A stretch of DNA of 31,148 nucleotides from Lachnospiraceae bacterium UBA3814. Lineage in GTDB: Bacteria; Bacillota; Clostridia; Lachnospirales; Lachnospiraceae. Where the stretch lies: positions 1 through 31,148 of the forward strand of contig DFEA01000023.1 of assembly GCA_002368575.1 (NCBI GenBank), in the 5' to 3' direction. A program made the position numbers and the translations under genes. The notes below the pieces were generated by a model. The model made no database searches, was not told where the DNA came from, and worked only from the letters and a program-made list of their open reading frames with translations. This document shows, piece after piece, positions 6,448-15,484 of the stretch (position 1 is its first letter; each line of letters begins with the position of its first letter).

Positions 6448-9129
6448 CTACTGCTGTCCCATGGCTGCTAACTGCTGCTGAAGGGCGGCAGCCTGTGCCG
6501 CCTGTGCCGCGGCAAGCTGCGCGGCAGCCTGGGCCGCAGCCGCCTGTGCCGCCGCCGCAGCGGCAGCCTGAGCCGCGGCGGCATCCGCAGCGCTTGGATC
6601 TATGGTGACCGGAGCGCCGGCTCCGGCATCCGCCGTCTGATCGGTGGAGGGAGCTATCCCGTGGTCACAGTAGTCATTCGATATGATAATGCCGGCGACC
6701 GCGTAAGGGCAGCCCGTTGAAGCGCGAAGTCCCGTTGCGGCGCAGACAAAGCCTACCGTCCCGATGGAGTCGGTGGGAAGCTCTATGCCGGAGGAATGAG
6801 GGTGCTGCGAACCGTTGCAGAAGGTCGTGGGAAGAGAGGTCTTGTCCACGATCTCCGTACGTGACCCGCCTCCGCAGGAGCCGTTGTAGGGAAGACCTGA
6901 AAGAGCGCAGAGAGTGGCTGTCTCTATGCCCTCAGGTTTTACGAAATCCTTATATTCAAGATTTTCATGTATCCGTGACATAATGGCCCGCCATATGGTC
7001 TTTGCGGTATTGGTCTCGCTGCCGGACATATGGATGTTATTATCGTAGCCTGCCCATACCGCGGAGGTATAGTAGGGAGTATAGCCTGCAAACCAGACGT
7101 CCACGTTGCTGGAGGTGGTACCCGTTTTTCCGGCTATCGCCATGTTCTCGAATTTGACCCTTGCTCCGGTACCCTTGGTGACAACATCCTTCATGGCATC
7201 GGTGAGGAGATATGCGGTGGTCTCCTTGATCACCCGTCTGGTCTTGGCGGTGTTTTCAAGCAGAACGTTCCCGTCGTGATCCATGATCTTTGTATAGTAT
7301 AAGGGCCTTGTGTAGGTCCCGCCGTTTGCTATGGTCGCAAAGGCATTGGTAAGCTCGATGTTCGTAACACCATCGGTAACGCCGCCGAGAGCCAGAGCCT
7401 GGGTGATATCCGAGGTGACCGTGCCGTTTGGCTCGGTCCTCTTTTTAACCAGGGTTGTAAAGCCGAAATTTAACAGGTAATCGTAGCCAAGCTGAGGTGT
7501 TATCTCGGTGAGGGTCTTTACCGCAACTATGTTCAGGGACTGCTCTATGCCGTACCTGTAGGTGCATAAGCCCTTGTATCCGCTGTACCAGTTTGAGACC
7601 GGCCTTCCGTTGGCGTAATTATAGGGCTCGTCCACCTGGGTGGAGGCAAGGTTCTTTCCGCAGGAATCCAGCGCGGGAGCATAGGCCGAAAGCACCTTGA
7701 AGGTGGAACCGGGCTGCCTTTTGGTATCCGTTGCCCGGTTGAGGGTAAGGCTTGCCTTTTTATCGCCTCTGCCTCCTACAAGGGCGACTACCTTGCCCGT
7801 GGATTGCTCCACAACCGCTATAGAGGCCTGGGGCTGGGGAGTGAGGGAAACGGTCTCGGCGACATAGGTATAGCCCTTTTCCTCCTGCATGGCCTTATAT
7901 TCCTCGACCTTGGCCATTGCATCCTCCTCGGAGGTGAAGATCATGTCGGAGGCCTTCTTCTCATAGGCCCTGTTGCTGAAGTTTACCGGATCGCCGTTTT
8001 CGTCGGTGTAGGTAAGCTGGCAGCTTAAGTAAAGCTTTGTGGCCTCAGGATAGTTTTCCGGGTTTGCAAATTCCTCGTCGCAGATCTTCTGGATCGCAGG
8101 GTCCTGAGTGGTGAAGATCGAAAGGCCTCCGCTGTAAAGAGCATTGTAGGCCTGAGTATAGGAATACCCCTTTATCTCCTGAAGATCGTTGATGACCTGT
8201 TCGGTCAGCTCGTCCACGAAATAGGTATAGACAGTCTCCCTTTCCGTGGTCTCGTCCACCTTCTTGATGCGGTCATAGACATCATCCGCCATGGCCTCTT
8301 CAAATTCCGTTTCGGTAATAAAGCCCTGATCGCGCATCTTTCTGAGAACCTCCTCACGCCTCCCGGCATTATTCTCGGGATGTGAGATGGGGTTCCACCT
8401 TGAGGGGTTCTGGGTGATGCTTGCGATGACGGCCGACTCCGATATGGTAAGGCCTGACACGGGCTTGCCGAAGTAGCGGTTGGAGGCGGCCTGCACCCCG
8501 AGGGTGCCCTGCCCAAGGTTTATGGTATTAAGATAGTTCTCAAGGATGGTATCCTTGTCCATGTATTTTTCAAGCTGGACGGCGCAGTACTGCTCCTGGA
8601 ATTTACGCTTGAATTTCTCGGTGATGGAGGACTCTGAGGTCCAGCCGGTAAATACGTTGTTCTTCAGGAGCTGCTGGGTGATGGTGGAGGCTCCCTGGGA
8701 GAGATCGCCTGAGGTGATGGCCACCACGCCGGCCCTGAAGATACCCTGTATGTCTATTCCGTTATGCTCCCTGAAACGCTCGTCCTCGATGGCGATAAAG
8801 GCATTCTGGGTATGCTCTGGTATCTTGTCCAGTGTAACGTAGATCCTGTTGGAGTTTTCCGCGATGAGCTTGGTGAGCTGATGCCCCTCGTTGTCATAGA
8901 CGGTGGTGGAATAGCCCGCCGGCGCGACGTTTACGTTCGAAACATCGGGAGCCGTGGCGATAACTCCCATAAAGGCGCCCACCGCCGCGCACAGTCCGCA
9001 GACGCCGAAGGCGATTATCGCTATTATTACCAGCTTAAAGGCCGAAACCGCAAAAAAATTACTGAATTTCGGAGAAAAGGACTTAAGGGTCCTTTTACGC
9101 TTTACGACACCTCTTTTTCCGTAGTTCAT
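6448..9129 (-). CDS. ponA: Class A penicillin-binding protein (PBP1A type)
   Basis: This bifunctional peptidoglycan synthase has 893 residues: a basic cytoplasmic N-terminus, one membrane anchor (about 30-57), then extracytoplasmic domains. The GT51 glycosyltransferase shows EDERF with catalytic Glu115, QGASTITQQLLKN (145-157) and the KFKRKFQE...LE helix (172-187). The transpeptidase has STFK with Ser475, SLN (531-533) and KTG (668-670). Both active sites look intact. The last 60 or so residues are an Ala/Gln low-complexity tail from repeated GCC/CAG codons, likely disordered and prone to length change. The start is supported by AAGGGG upstream on the minus strand. It is transcribed alone, sharing the terminator at 6366-6402 with htpG. 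The family is certain; the symbol follows Firmicute usage. Confidence 0.95.
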   Translation of the reverse strand: MNYGKRGVVKRKRTLKSFSPKFSNFFAVSAFKLVIIAIIAFGVCGLCAAVGAFMGVIATAPDVSNVNVAPAGYSTTVYDNEGHQLTKLIAENSNRIYVTLDKIPEHTQNAFIAIEDERFREHNGIDIQGIFRAGVVAITSGDLSQGASTITQQLLKNNVFTGWTSESSITEKFKRKFQEQYCAVQLEKYMDKDTILENYLNTINLGQGTLGVQAASNRYFGKPVSGLTISESAVIASITQNPSRWNPISHPENNAGRREEVLRKMRDQGFITETEFEEAMADDVYDRIKKVDETTERETVYTYFVDELTEQVINDLQEIKGYSYTQAYNALYSGGLSIFTTQDPAIQKICDEEFANPENYPEATKLYLSCQLTYTDENGDPVNFSNRAYEKKASDMIFTSEEDAMAKVEEYKAMQEEKGYTYVAETVSLTPQPQASIAVVEQSTGKVVALVGGRGDKKASLTLNRATDTKRQPGSTFKVLSAYAPALDSCGKNLASTQVDEPYNYANGRPVSNWYSGYKGLCTYRYGIEQSLNIVAVKTLTEITPQLGYDYLLNFGFTTLVKKRTEPNGTVTSDITQALALGGVTDGVTNIELTNAFATIANGGTYTRPLYYTKIMDHDGNVLLENTAKTRRVIKETTAYLLTDAMKDVVTKGTGARVKFENMAIAGKTGTTSSNVDVWFAGYTPYYTSAVWAGYDNNIHMSGSETNTAKTIWRAIMSRIHENLEYKDFVKPEGIETATLCALSGLPYNGSCGGGSRTEIVDKTSLPTTFCNGSQHPHSSGIELPTDSIGTVGFVCAATGLRASTGCPYAVAGIIISNDYCDHGIAPSTDQTADAGAGAPVTIDPSAADAAAAQAAAAAAAQAAAAQAAAQLAAAQAAQAAALQQQLAAMGQQ

Positions 9130-9252
9130 ATACTTTATCCCCTTATTATCCTGTTTGTATATATTCCGGCAGGCTGCCCCGATCGTATCCGCAGGCAGGC
9201 TGCCGGCTTAGATCAATAAATGCCGAATGATCATTTACATAAAGTCCTTTAC

Positions 9253-9281
9253 ATTATATCATTAATGCGGAGCAAAACAAA
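9253..9281 (-). promoter_or_regulatory. Likely promoter of the PBP gene
   Basis: On the minus strand TTTGTT (9281-9276) and a perfect TATAAT (9258-9253) are 17 bp apart, about 125 bp upstream of the PBP start. The leader would be about 115 bases. I see no further feature in it. Confidence 0.5.
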
Positions 9282-9288
9282 GGATTAT

Positions 9289-9452
9289 CTGTAAAGAGGC
9301 AGGGCAATCGCTTAATACCTGAAGGTTGTGTGGGATATGCCGATCATAAGAAAGTCCGGCTCTTCGCGGCTGCAGCTCAGATCCGGACTTTTTTATGATC
9401 TGCATATCCCGCCGGGATCATGAGGGTATCAAGCGATCTTCCTGTAAAGAGG
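9289..9452. repeat. Long imperfect palindromic element flanked by 11-bp direct repeats
   Basis: CTGTAAAGAGG occurs at 9289-9299 and again at 9442-9452. Between them lies a nested inverted repeat: ATCGCTT (9307-9313) with AAGCGAT (9431-9437); ATACC with GGTAT just inside; GGGATATG (9332-9339) with CATATCCC (9403-9410); GATCATAA (9342-9349) with TTATGATC (9393-9400); and AAGTCCGG (9352-9359) with CCGGACTT (9383-9390). The inner part is an almost continuous stem of about 28 bp with a 23-base loop. It occupies most of the 336-bp interval between the divergent PBP and YigZ-family genes. It could be a MITE-like insertion with target duplication or a structured leader of the downstream gene. Confidence 0.7.
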
Positions 9453-9465
9453 GAAAAAATAAGGA

Positions 9466-10152
9466 ATGAAAACGGTAAAGGTTTTATATAAAGGCGGACA
9501 GGGAGAGATCGAGGAGAAGAAATCCAGGTTTATAGCGACGCTTATGCCTGTTTCAACAGAGGAGGAGGCCCAGGACTTTATAAACGGGATGAAAAAGAAA
9601 TTCTGGGACGCAAGGCATAACTGTTCGGCCTTTGTTATAGGGGATAATGCGGAGCTTACCAGATGCTCCGACGACGGAGAGCCCTCAGGGACCGCGGGAC
9701 GTCCCATGCTCGAGATCCTTAAGGGGAGCGGGGTAAGAAACGCAGCCGTAGTGGTAACAAGGTATTTCGGGGGAGTGCTTCTGGGAACGGGAGGGCTGGT
9801 GCGGGCCTACGGCGATGCGGTAAAGGCAGGTCTTGAAAACTGCGTTGTCATAGAGCGGACCAACGGGGTCCTCTGCTATTTAAAGACCGATTACGCGCTG
9901 CTTGCAAAGCTTCTGCATATCCTTGAGACGCCGCCCTTTGTAATTAAGGAAGCGATATATGAGGAAAGGGTGGAATTCATGGTGCTTGTGCCGGAGGATG
10001 AGCTGAAGGAGGCGGAAAAAAGGATCACGGAGGCCTCGGGCGCAAAGGCGGAGCTTGTGCCGAAGGCCCTCTGCACCTACGCAAGGGCCGGGGAGGAGCT
10101 GATAGTTGCCGGGGAGAGGCCGTACAGAAGTACCGAAGCTCCTGCAGGTTAA
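9466..10152 (+). CDS. yigZ: YigZ/IMPACT family protein
   Basis: The 228-residue protein is a full-length member of the YigZ (UPF0029, IMPACT) family. The signature DDGEPSGTAGRPM is at 69-81, and VTRYFGG...GTGGLVRAY runs at 97-115. A ferredoxin-like C-terminal domain of about 75 residues follows. Eukaryotic IMPACT modulates the GCN2 stress kinase; the bacterial role is not settled, and RNA or ribosome-related binding has been suggested. The start MKTVKVLYKGG fits the family. However, AAGGA directly abuts the ATG and the better AGAGGG is 12 bases away, so translation initiation may be weak or depend on folding of the palindromic element just upstream. It stands alone; a new promoter begins 58 bp after its stop. 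Confidence 0.9.
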   Translation: MKTVKVLYKGGQGEIEEKKSRFIATLMPVSTEEEAQDFINGMKKKFWDARHNCSAFVIGDNAELTRCSDDGEPSGTAGRPMLEILKGSGVRNAAVVVTRYFGGVLLGTGGLVRAYGDAVKAGLENCVVIERTNGVLCYLKTDYALLAKLLHILETPPFVIKEAIYEERVEFMVLVPEDELKEAEKRITEASGAKAELVPKALCTYARAGEELIVAGERPYRSTEAPAG

Positions 10153-10209
10153 TGCCGGTCCGGCGACATCTGGTAATATTGCACATAAATTTTAAATAAA
10201 AAAAACCGT

Positions 10210-10237
10210 TTTATATACAAAATATATATGTTATAAT
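10210..10237 (+). promoter_or_regulatory. Likely promoter of the sugar ABC transporter operon
   Basis: TTTATA (10210-10215), 16 bp and TATAAT (10232-10237), set in an A/T-rich tract about 97 bp before the first permease gene. No catabolite (cre) site or specific operator was recognised near it. Confidence 0.5.
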
Positions 10238-10333
10238 GACCGTGGGTCTGAGCTGTTATAAAAGGCCCATATATCGCGCAGCTCGTACAGGACGGGACCG
10301 TATTCCGGGTAAGCGGCTGCGGGGGAGGTTCAT

Positions 10334-11224
10334 ATGGACAAAAATTCCAAATGGAAGAAAAAGGAGAGGCTTGAAAATTTTCTGTATACTCTTCCTGCCG
10401 TGATACTGGTAGCGGTGATGATGTACATTCCGTTTGTGATGAGCGGCTATTATTCCCTCACACAGTGGAACGGCATAGCAAAGGAGCCGGTATTTATAGG
10501 AGCGGGGAACTTTGCCGCTATTTTTACGGGCAAGTCCAATTTTCTCAATTCCCTGTGGTTTACGGTAAGGTATACGATAGGCTTTGTCATATTTTCAAAC
10601 ATCCTCGCTCTTGCGCTGGCGGTGTGCCTTACCAGAAAGTTCAGGCTTGCGAATGTATACAGGGGGATGTTCTTTATACCCTATATCATGAGCATGACCA
10701 TAGTCGGCTTCATATGGAAGTTCATTTTTACCCAGGGCTTCGCAAAGCTCTTTGAGGCGACCGGGTGGGAGTCCCTGAACCTGTCCTGGCTGGGTGATCC
10801 GGGGCTTGCGTTTTACTCCGTGGTGGCGGTCGGCGTCTGGCAGGGGCTTGGCTTTTATATAGTGCTTTATATCGCGGGACTGCAGGCCATACCGGGTGAT
10901 GTACTGGAGGCCGCGGTGGTGGACGGGGCCACCGGTCCGCAAAGGTTTTTCAAGGTGGTGCTTCCGCTCCTCGGGCCTTCGATGACTACCTGTATCTTTA
11001 TGTCCCTTACAAACGGACTGAAGGTCTTTGATATCATCCTCGCGCTCACAAAGGGTGGCCCGGGTACAGCTACCTACAGCACCACGATGCAGATCTATCA
11101 GGAAGCATTTACGAACAATAACTACGGCCTCGGTTCGGCCCAGGCGATCATATACTTTGTTGTGGTACTGGTGATAACCCAGCTTGTGCTGAAGGCTATG
11201 AGCAGAAGGGAGGTCGATCTCTGA
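10334..11224 (+). CDS. Carbohydrate ABC transporter permease, first subunit (MalF/UgpA type)
   Basis: This 296-residue integral membrane protein of the CUT1 family has about six transmembrane helices. The EAA loop that docks on the ATPase is at about 192-214 (EAAVVDGATGPQRFFKVVLPL). With the next gene it should form the heterodimeric channel of a sugar or oligosaccharide importer. GGGAGG lies a few bases before the ATG. Its stop overlaps the next start in a TGATG arrangement, which implies translational coupling. No ATPase gene lies in this operon, as is common in Firmicutes, where a shared MsmX-type ATPase encoded elsewhere energises several importers. The substrate cannot be told: no glycosidase or regulator is adjacent. 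Confidence 0.93.
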   Translation: MDKNSKWKKKERLENFLYTLPAVILVAVMMYIPFVMSGYYSLTQWNGIAKEPVFIGAGNFAAIFTGKSNFLNSLWFTVRYTIGFVIFSNILALALAVCLTRKFRLANVYRGMFFIPYIMSMTIVGFIWKFIFTQGFAKLFEATGWESLNLSWLGDPGLAFYSVVAVGVWQGLGFYIVLYIAGLQAIPGDVLEAAVVDGATGPQRFFKVVLPLLGPSMTTCIFMSLTNGLKVFDIILALTKGGPGTATYSTTMQIYQEAFTNNNYGLGSAQAIIYFVVVLVITQLVLKAMSRREVDL

Positions 11225-12063
11225 TGGGAATGAAAAGGAAGCAGCTTGTGGCGAGGGTGGTGATGATCGTTATACTCACGCTGCTGGCGCTGGTGTATAT
11301 ATATCCGGTATTTTTGATGTTCATGAACTCCTTCAAGCCCTTTGGTGAGATAGTACTCGACCCCATCGCGTTTCCGAAGGCGCCCACCTTTGAAAATATA
11401 ACGTATGTTATTGATAAGATCAAATACGGCAAGCTGTTTATGAACAATATGCTCATCACGGTCATCGGACTTGCGGGGATAGTGGCCTTTTCCTCCATAG
11501 CCGCGTATATCCTTGACCGCAGGCGTACAAGGTATACGGCATTTATCCATGCCTTTATCATTACGCCGATGCTTATCCCCTTCCAGACAATAATGATAAC
11601 CCTTTTAAAGGCCATGAACGTACTCCATCTGGATCAGAGCAGGGTGGGACTTGGGATACAGTACTGGGGCTTCGGGATACCGATGGCGACCTTCATCATC
11701 TACAACTTTATGAAGACTATTCCGAAGGAGATAGACGAAAGTGCTCATATAGACGGAGCAAGCACCTTAAAAACCTTTACCGCGGTCATCTTCCCGCTTC
11801 TTAAATCCGTTATAGTTACGGTGGTGGTCCTGGATGTCATGTGGATATGGAACGACTTCCTGCTTCCGCTGCTGATGGTCAATTCAAGCAACGAGACAAA
11901 AACCCTTGTGCTTGCCTCCTACACCTTTGTGGGGCAGATGAACACTAAATGGCAGTATGCCATGGCTTCCATGAGCCTTACGGTCCTTCCTTCGATCATA
12001 GTGTTCATATTGCTTCAGAAGTATATTGTCGAGGGAGTGGTGGCAGGTGCCGTAAAAGGGTAA
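11224..12063 (+). CDS. Carbohydrate ABC transporter permease, second subunit (MalG/UgpE type)
   Basis: This 279-residue CUT1 permease has about six transmembrane helices and an EAA loop at about 172-193 (ESAHIDGASTLKTFTAVIFPL). It partners the preceding subunit. Translation probably begins at the ATG overlapping the upstream stop. A second in-frame ATG two codons later (11230) is equally possible. The length and the ending (VEGVVAGAVKG) are typical for complete family members. It is followed by a 96-bp gap carrying possible RNA structure, then the binding-protein gene. Confidence 0.93.
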   Translation: MGMKRKQLVARVVMIVILTLLALVYIYPVFLMFMNSFKPFGEIVLDPIAFPKAPTFENITYVIDKIKYGKLFMNNMLITVIGLAGIVAFSSIAAYILDRRRTRYTAFIHAFIITPMLIPFQTIMITLLKAMNVLHLDQSRVGLGIQYWGFGIPMATFIIYNFMKTIPKEIDESAHIDGASTLKTFTAVIFPLLKSVIVTVVVLDVMWIWNDFLLPLLMVNSSNETKTLVLASYTFVGQMNTKWQYAMASMSLTVLPSIIVFILLQKYIVEGVVAGAVKG

Positions 12064-12072
12064 GCCTCAAAT

Positions 12073-12118
12073 GCAGCTGTTCAGGATCAGGGCAAAAGCG
12101 TAGCTGCCGGTTCCTGAA
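12073..12118 (+). other. Possible RNA hairpin or pseudoknot before the binding-protein gene
   Basis: GCAGCT (12073-12078) is complementary to AGCTGC (12102-12107), and TTCAGGA (12080-12086) to TCCTGAA (12112-12118). The two pairings interleave, so together they would make an H-type pseudoknot; alone, the second gives a hairpin with a 25-base loop. No T-run follows directly, so it is not a standard terminator. It may stabilise or separate the downstream message. Confidence 0.35.
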
Positions 12119-12159
12119 TGGTTACAGATAAAAATTTTTTTAAAAAGGAGAGGTATTTT

Positions 12160-13494
12160 ATGAAGAAACGTGTTCTATCTGCGCTTTTGAGCGCCGCAAT
12201 GACGTTGTCGCTTCTGGCAGGCTGCGCGATGCCCGCGGGCACTGCCCAGGCGGTTTCAGGCGGCGGGGCTTCCGATGCCGCACCGGCCTCCGAAGGATCG
12301 GGTGCTTCCGGAGAGATCTATATGTTTGTCTCTTCCCCGGAATATGCCGATGCCATCGGTGAACTGATCGAGGAGTACAAGACCGTTGCTCCCGACGTTA
12401 CCATCAATTACGAAACGACCCAGAATGATTATCCTACCCTCTTAAAGGCAAAGCTTAATTCGGGAGAGGTTCCGGATATCTTCTCATCCACCTCTGGAAA
12501 GGAGATAGATACCTATCTGGAGTATTCCTATGACCTGTCCGACGAGCCGATAATGACCACAATGGATCCTGCCGTGGCCGCGGCCATGAGCTCTACCGAG
12601 AACGGCGGGACAGGCTGCTACGGCTTTGCGATCAAGGGTAATTATTTCGGTATCCTCTACAACAAGGATATCTTCGAGCAGGCAGGGATAGATAAGTTCC
12701 CCGAGACGACCGCCGAGCTTAAGGACGCGGTGGATAAGATATCAGCGCTGGGGATCAAGCCCTTTACCACCGGCTTTGCGGAGTGGTGGGTATTCAAGCA
12801 CTGCTATCAGAGCTTTGTAAATGCCGCGGCTGACGGAGCAGGCATCTCCACGGCTGAGCTCGTACAGAAGTTTGAGAAGGGCGAGGCTAAGGTTTCGGAT
12901 TATCCCGAGCTTTATGATAACTTCTTCGAATTCCTCGATCTTGCCGTTGCAAACGGGGATGACAAGCCTCTCGAGACTGACCTTGCCGCGGAGGAGGCTG
13001 CCTTCGCATCAGGCCAGGCCGCTATGACCCTTGGTCAGGGAGCGTGGATAGAGGCTGACTGCCTTGCCATAAATCCTGACTTGAACATCGGCTTCAACGG
13101 CTATCCCGTAACCGATGATCCGGCGGAGTGTAAGGTGGTTTCCGGCTCCGATCAGGCGCTGCATGTATACAAGGATTCGGCAAATCTTCAGGCTGTTCTT
13201 GATTTTGTCAACTGGTGGTATACCTCTGATTACGGAAAGGCCTGGTTCAATGATGTTGCAGGCGTGGTTCCTCCCATCGTTTCCGATGCTCAGTCAGAGT
13301 TTGAGGTCATCAAGCAGGGCTCCGCTCTGGCAGCGGAAAAGGGTGCGGGAGCACTTGCCATCTGCTATTCCACCGACAGCTGGCACCAGACCTGCGGACA
13401 GATCCTTCAGTCCTATATCGCGGGCTCTGTTACAAAGGATGAGGCCTGCGCCCAGATAGAGGAGCAGTGGGCAGCTATTGACGGAGCACAGTAA
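12160..13494 (+). CDS. Extracellular solute-binding lipoprotein, family 1 (sugar ABC transporter)
   Basis: The 444-residue protein has a lipoprotein signal peptide with lipobox Leu19-Ala-Gly-Cys22. A Gly/Ser/Ala-rich tether of about 35 residues precedes a family-1 solute-binding fold (GEIYMFVSS...EYADAIGELIEEYKTVAPDVTINYE). It should sit on the outer membrane face and deliver a sugar to the permeases just upstream. I chose the ATG at 12160 because AGGAG at 12146-12150 is nine bases upstream and the signal peptide begins there. A start at 12118 would add 14 residues without a ribosome binding site. The gene comes last rather than first, which is less usual, and it ends at a strong terminator. 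The substrate is unknown; aromatic residues in the WWVFKHCYQSF and WWYTSDYGKAWF stretches could stack on sugar rings. Confidence 0.92.
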   Translation: MKKRVLSALLSAAMTLSLLAGCAMPAGTAQAVSGGGASDAAPASEGSGASGEIYMFVSSPEYADAIGELIEEYKTVAPDVTINYETTQNDYPTLLKAKLNSGEVPDIFSSTSGKEIDTYLEYSYDLSDEPIMTTMDPAVAAAMSSTENGGTGCYGFAIKGNYFGILYNKDIFEQAGIDKFPETTAELKDAVDKISALGIKPFTTGFAEWWVFKHCYQSFVNAAADGAGISTAELVQKFEKGEAKVSDYPELYDNFFEFLDLAVANGDDKPLETDLAAEEAAFASGQAAMTLGQGAWIEADCLAINPDLNIGFNGYPVTDDPAECKVVSGSDQALHVYKDSANLQAVLDFVNWWYTSDYGKAWFNDVAGVVPPIVSDAQSEFEVIKQGSALAAEKGAGALAICYSTDSWHQTCGQILQSYIAGSVTKDEACAQIEEQWAAIDGAQ

Positions 13495-13515
13495 CAGTCA
13501 GGTACCCAAAAGTAT

Positions 13516-13559
13516 AAAAAGGTGTTATAATTCAGAATACGGAATTATAACACCTTTTT
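13516..13559 (+). terminator. Strong intrinsic terminator of the ABC importer operon
   Basis: A perfect 18-bp stem (left arm 13516-13533, right arm 13542-13559) with an eight-base loop ends in T5. The A5/T5 symmetry would let it act in both directions. Confidence 0.93.
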
Positions 13560-13580
13560 ATCTGGAAGGAGGATAATGAA

Positions 13581-14057
13581 ATGAAGATATGTCCGGGATG
13601 CGGAGCGAAAATAGCGGACGGCAATCTTTTCTGCCATGTCTGCGGGATGCAGCTGGATAATGAGGCCGGGCAGGCGGAGGCTCTGAAGGTAAGGCCCGAG
13701 TGGGATCATACGGATGAGTTTGACCCAAGGGATGTGCACGATAACAAGGTGATCGCGATGATAATGTATCTTTCGGGGCTTTACGGAACCCTTGTCTGCT
13801 TTGCGATCCTTTGGTTTGTAGGTAAATCAAAATCGAATTATCTGGCCTTCCATGTCAGGGAGAATTTAAAGATAACCCTTGTGAACATCCTGCTTCTGCT
13901 GTTAGGGTTGGTATTCGTATGGACGATCATAGCTCCCATAGCGGCGCTGGTATGCGCGTTCATCATCCTGATCCTTCGTTTTATATGCTTTGTACAGGTT
14001 GCAAAGAACCAGTCAAAGGAGGTAGCTATAATAAGGAATCTGGGATTCCTGAAATAA
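13581..14057 (+). CDS. Zinc-ribbon membrane protein (DUF4870/Tic20-like)
   Basis: The 158-residue protein begins with a zinc ribbon, Cys4-x2-Cys7 and Cys18-x2-Cys21. After a charged linker come hydrophobic segments at about 57-79 and 95-138 flanking the motif AFHVRENLKITL, typical of the small DUF4870-like membrane family. The zinc ribbon should face the cytoplasm. The family's function is not known. AAGGAGG at 13566-13572, eight bases before the ATG, is a strong ribosome binding site. It follows the transporter terminator directly and lies 49 bp before glmM. No terminator is visible between them, so co-transcription with glmM is likely; I recognise no separate promoter. Confidence 0.82.
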   Translation: MKICPGCGAKIADGNLFCHVCGMQLDNEAGQAEALKVRPEWDHTDEFDPRDVHDNKVIAMIMYLSGLYGTLVCFAILWFVGKSKSNYLAFHVRENLKITLVNILLLLLGLVFVWTIIAPIAALVCAFIILILRFICFVQVAKNQSKEVAIIRNLGFLK

Positions 14058-14106
14058 CATGAAGGTTAATTGGGTTTATAAGTGTAACAGAGGAGATGTA
14101 TAGGTA

Positions 14107-15450
14107 ATGAAATATTTCGGAACAGACGGCTTCAGGGGAAGAGCCAATGATAACCTTCGGGTTGAGCACGCGCTTAAGATAGGACAGTTTTTAGGGTGGT
14201 ATTACGGAGCGAGGATAGGGGAAAAGGCCCGCTGCGTCATCGGAAAGGATACCAGGCGGTCAAGCTATATGTTTGAATACGGTCTTTCCGCGGGGCTTAC
14301 GTCCGCGGGCGCCGATGTCAACCTTCTTCATGTCACCACCACCCCCAGCGTATCCTATGTGGTGAGGGCGGATAAGTTCGACTTCGGCATAATGATAACC
14401 GCAAGCCATAATCCCTATCACGACAACGGGATCAAGATAATAAACAGCTCGGGCTATAAGATGGAGGAGGAGGTCCTCCTTCAGATCGAAAAATATATCG
14501 ACGGAGAGATCGAGATACCCTTCACCTACGATAACGTCGGAAGGTGTACCGATTATTTCCAGGGGCGGAACAAATACATAAGCTACCTTTCAAGCGTACC
14601 CCTTCATTCCTTAAGGGGCTACCGGATAGGGCTTGACTGCGCGAACGGCTCGGCCTTCAACATCGCAAAGACCGTTTTTGACATGCTCGGAGCGGATACC
14701 TATGTAATTAACAACGCTCCCAACGGCACCAACATAAACGTCGACTGCGGGTCTACCCACATCGAGGCCCTGCAGAGGCTTGTAAAGGGGAATAATCTGG
14801 ATGTGGGCTTTGCCTTCGACGGGGACGCGGACAGGTGCTTCTGCGTTGACGAGAACGGGAATGTGGCGGACGGAGACGCCATAATGTACATAGGCGCCGG
14901 CTATTTAAAGGAGCGGGGCAGTCTTGTGGATGATACGGTCGTTGTCACTGTTATGTCAAACCTGGGGCTGTTCAACGCGCTGAAGGAAAAGGGGATAAGG
15001 ACGGTCATCACGGACGTCGGGGATAAATATATCTCCCAAGAGATACAGGACCACGGCTATTCCATAGGCGGAGAGCAGTCAGGTCATGTGATCTTTGATA
15101 AATATGCCACCACCGGGGACGGGATCCTTACGGCCATTATAATGGCGGATATCCTGGTGGAGAAAAAGTGCGTGTTCTCCAATCTTACCAGAGGGCTTAA
15201 GGTGCTGCCTCAGCGGCTTAAAAACCTTAAGGTGCCGGATAAGGATGCGGTGATGAAGGACCCGGAGGTGGTCGGGTTTGCGGAGAGGCTCAATAAAGAG
15301 CTTGACGGGAAGGGAAGGCTCCTCTTAAGAAAGAGCGGGACCGAGCCCGTTGTAAGGATCATGGTGGAAGCGGAGACCACTGAGGAGTGTGATAAGCATA
15401 TCGCGGAAACTGAGAGATTCATCCGCGAAAGGTTCCAATCCATGCTTTAG
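14107..15450 (+). CDS. glmM: Phosphoglucosamine mutase GlmM
   Basis: The enzyme converts glucosamine-6-phosphate to glucosamine-1-phosphate, an essential step towards UDP-GlcNAc for peptidoglycan. The 447 residues are the usual length. Motifs seen: FGTDGFRG (4-11), the phosphoserine loop TASHNPYHDNGIK with catalytic Ser100, metal-binding DGDADR (238-243) and the phosphate-binding RKSGTEP (408-414). All key residues are present. AGGAG at 14091-14095 is 11 bases from the ATG, a slightly long but workable spacing. It converges on mgtE with 34 bp between the stops and no obvious terminator there. Confidence 0.96.
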   Translation: MKYFGTDGFRGRANDNLRVEHALKIGQFLGWYYGARIGEKARCVIGKDTRRSSYMFEYGLSAGLTSAGADVNLLHVTTTPSVSYVVRADKFDFGIMITASHNPYHDNGIKIINSSGYKMEEEVLLQIEKYIDGEIEIPFTYDNVGRCTDYFQGRNKYISYLSSVPLHSLRGYRIGLDCANGSAFNIAKTVFDMLGADTYVINNAPNGTNINVDCGSTHIEALQRLVKGNNLDVGFAFDGDADRCFCVDENGNVADGDAIMYIGAGYLKERGSLVDDTVVVTVMSNLGLFNALKEKGIRTVITDVGDKYISQEIQDHGYSIGGEQSGHVIFDKYATTGDGILTAIIMADILVEKKCVFSNLTRGLKVLPQRLKNLKVPDKDAVMKDPEVVGFAERLNKELDGKGRLLLRKSGTEPVVRIMVEAETTEECDKHIAETERFIRERFQSML

Positions 15451-15484
15451 GATGGAAATAAAAAACTTGCGGATATGGAAGCTG

